Shown in pieces: positions 18,312 through 18,812 of a DNA stretch of 18,812 nucleotides. Position numbers and translations under genes: made by a program. The notes under the pieces are model-generated. The model made no database searches. It was not told where the DNA came from and saw nothing but the letters and a program-made list of their open reading frames with translations. Positions within the stretch are counted from its first letter, which is position 1, and the number at the start of each line of letters is the position of its first letter. Source of the DNA: Cymbomonas tetramitiformis (Eukaryota > Chlorophyta > Pyramimonadophyceae > Pyramimonadales > Pyramimonadaceae); the NCBI GenBank assembly GCA_001247695.2, contig LGRX02031465.1, forward strand, positions 1 to 18,812, read 5' to 3'.

Positions 18312-18812
18312 GTTTTTTTTTTTTTGGGGGGGGTCACGGTTTAGTGATTTGGCTGGCTGGACCAAAAAGAATAAGGAAGAGGTCCGAAATAAGGAAGGCC
18401 GTCGCTGGTTGGCATGCTTTCGGCAATCTTAAAATAAGGAATTGACGCTGGCATAGCTTGACGCGGTGCACATGGCTTTAGGCTAATTATTGCACATGGC
18501 ATTAGGCAATTGCAGGCAGTTCTTCGTAGTGAGACTGTGATAGTATGCCGTCCTTCATGTCCGTGTGAAGCTCTCTAAGCTGTTGCCTACTCGCTGGGTC
18601 CATTTTATCACTTCGAAAAATCAGCACACAGTTTTCTCGAAAATTTCAGTTTGTAAGGCTAAGGAAGATAACGAATGGCGCTGGCTGGCTCATGAATCGC
18701 GTTCCTTCTAATGAACGAATTCATTAGCACGCTGGCGCTGGCGGGGGGGGTCACGATTTTAGTGATTTGGCTGGCTGGAGCCAGATCTCTGTTTCATTAA
18801 ATATGAGTGTTT
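18312..18812. mobile_element. Unidentified inserted sequence with direct repeat, runs off window
   Basis: It begins with a run of T then G. A 36-37-bp stretch (G-run, TCACG, TTTAGTGATTTGGCTGGCTG and one more base) occurs at 18326-18361 and again at 18743-18779, 417 bp apart. GGCGCTGGC-like words recur, and CTAATGAA/TTCATTAG forms a hairpin at 18708-18727. No ORF is convincing. It could be a tandem satellite unit, a short element with direct ends, or a reversed poly(A)-tailed element. Confidence 0.4.

Overview
The window is nuclear DNA of a eukaryote. It carries two Ty3/gypsy-type LTR retrotransposon bodies in opposite orientation, a short hAT-like inverted-repeat transposon, microsatellites and long gene-free stretches. 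No operon, rRNA or tRNA is visible. The wording of the reverse transcriptase looks like elements I associate with green (prasinophyte-type) algae, but that rests on memory and is only a weak guess.

Layout. Positions 1-7364 (minus strand, GC-rich) hold element A. Read from high to low coordinates this is a very large Gag with a polyglutamine N-terminus, a CCHC zinc knuckle, a single in-frame UGA, a long Ser/Thr/Pro-rich linker with a helical stretch, an aspartic protease (DSGAS), then reverse transcriptase (FIDD box) and RNase H. The frame runs off the left edge, so integrase and the other LTR lie outside. Three single-base frame disturbances interrupt an otherwise open coding path. Upstream of gag (7365-8640) are a complete 55-codon small ORF and a second AUG-less open frame; both end in a Pro/Ser-rich stretch and an acidic tail. 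A TATA-like box and an AATAAA lie beside them.

8640-10384 holds duplicated TGTCAT-type arrays and a 327-codon Gln-rich, basic orphan ORF on the minus strand. TGGTATCAG primer-binding-site-like motifs sit at 8628 and 10376.

10385-15660 is AT-rich with no convincing gene. It is packed with short perfect inverted repeats, a family of GGTCCT...AGGACC palindromes, and TGTCAT and CA microsatellites.

15660-18311 (plus strand) is element B: an LTR-like promoter region (degenerate ~170-bp repeats, four 22-bp repeats, TATAAA) followed by a Ty3-type gag with a CCHC knuckle. This gag is split by a 278-bp transposon with 15-bp perfect terminal inverted repeats and an exact 8-bp target-site duplication. 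From 18312 the pol frame is cut off by unrelated sequence starting with a T/G run and carrying a direct repeat.

Together the genes describe nested mobile-element insertion rather than host functions; no host metabolic gene is recognised.
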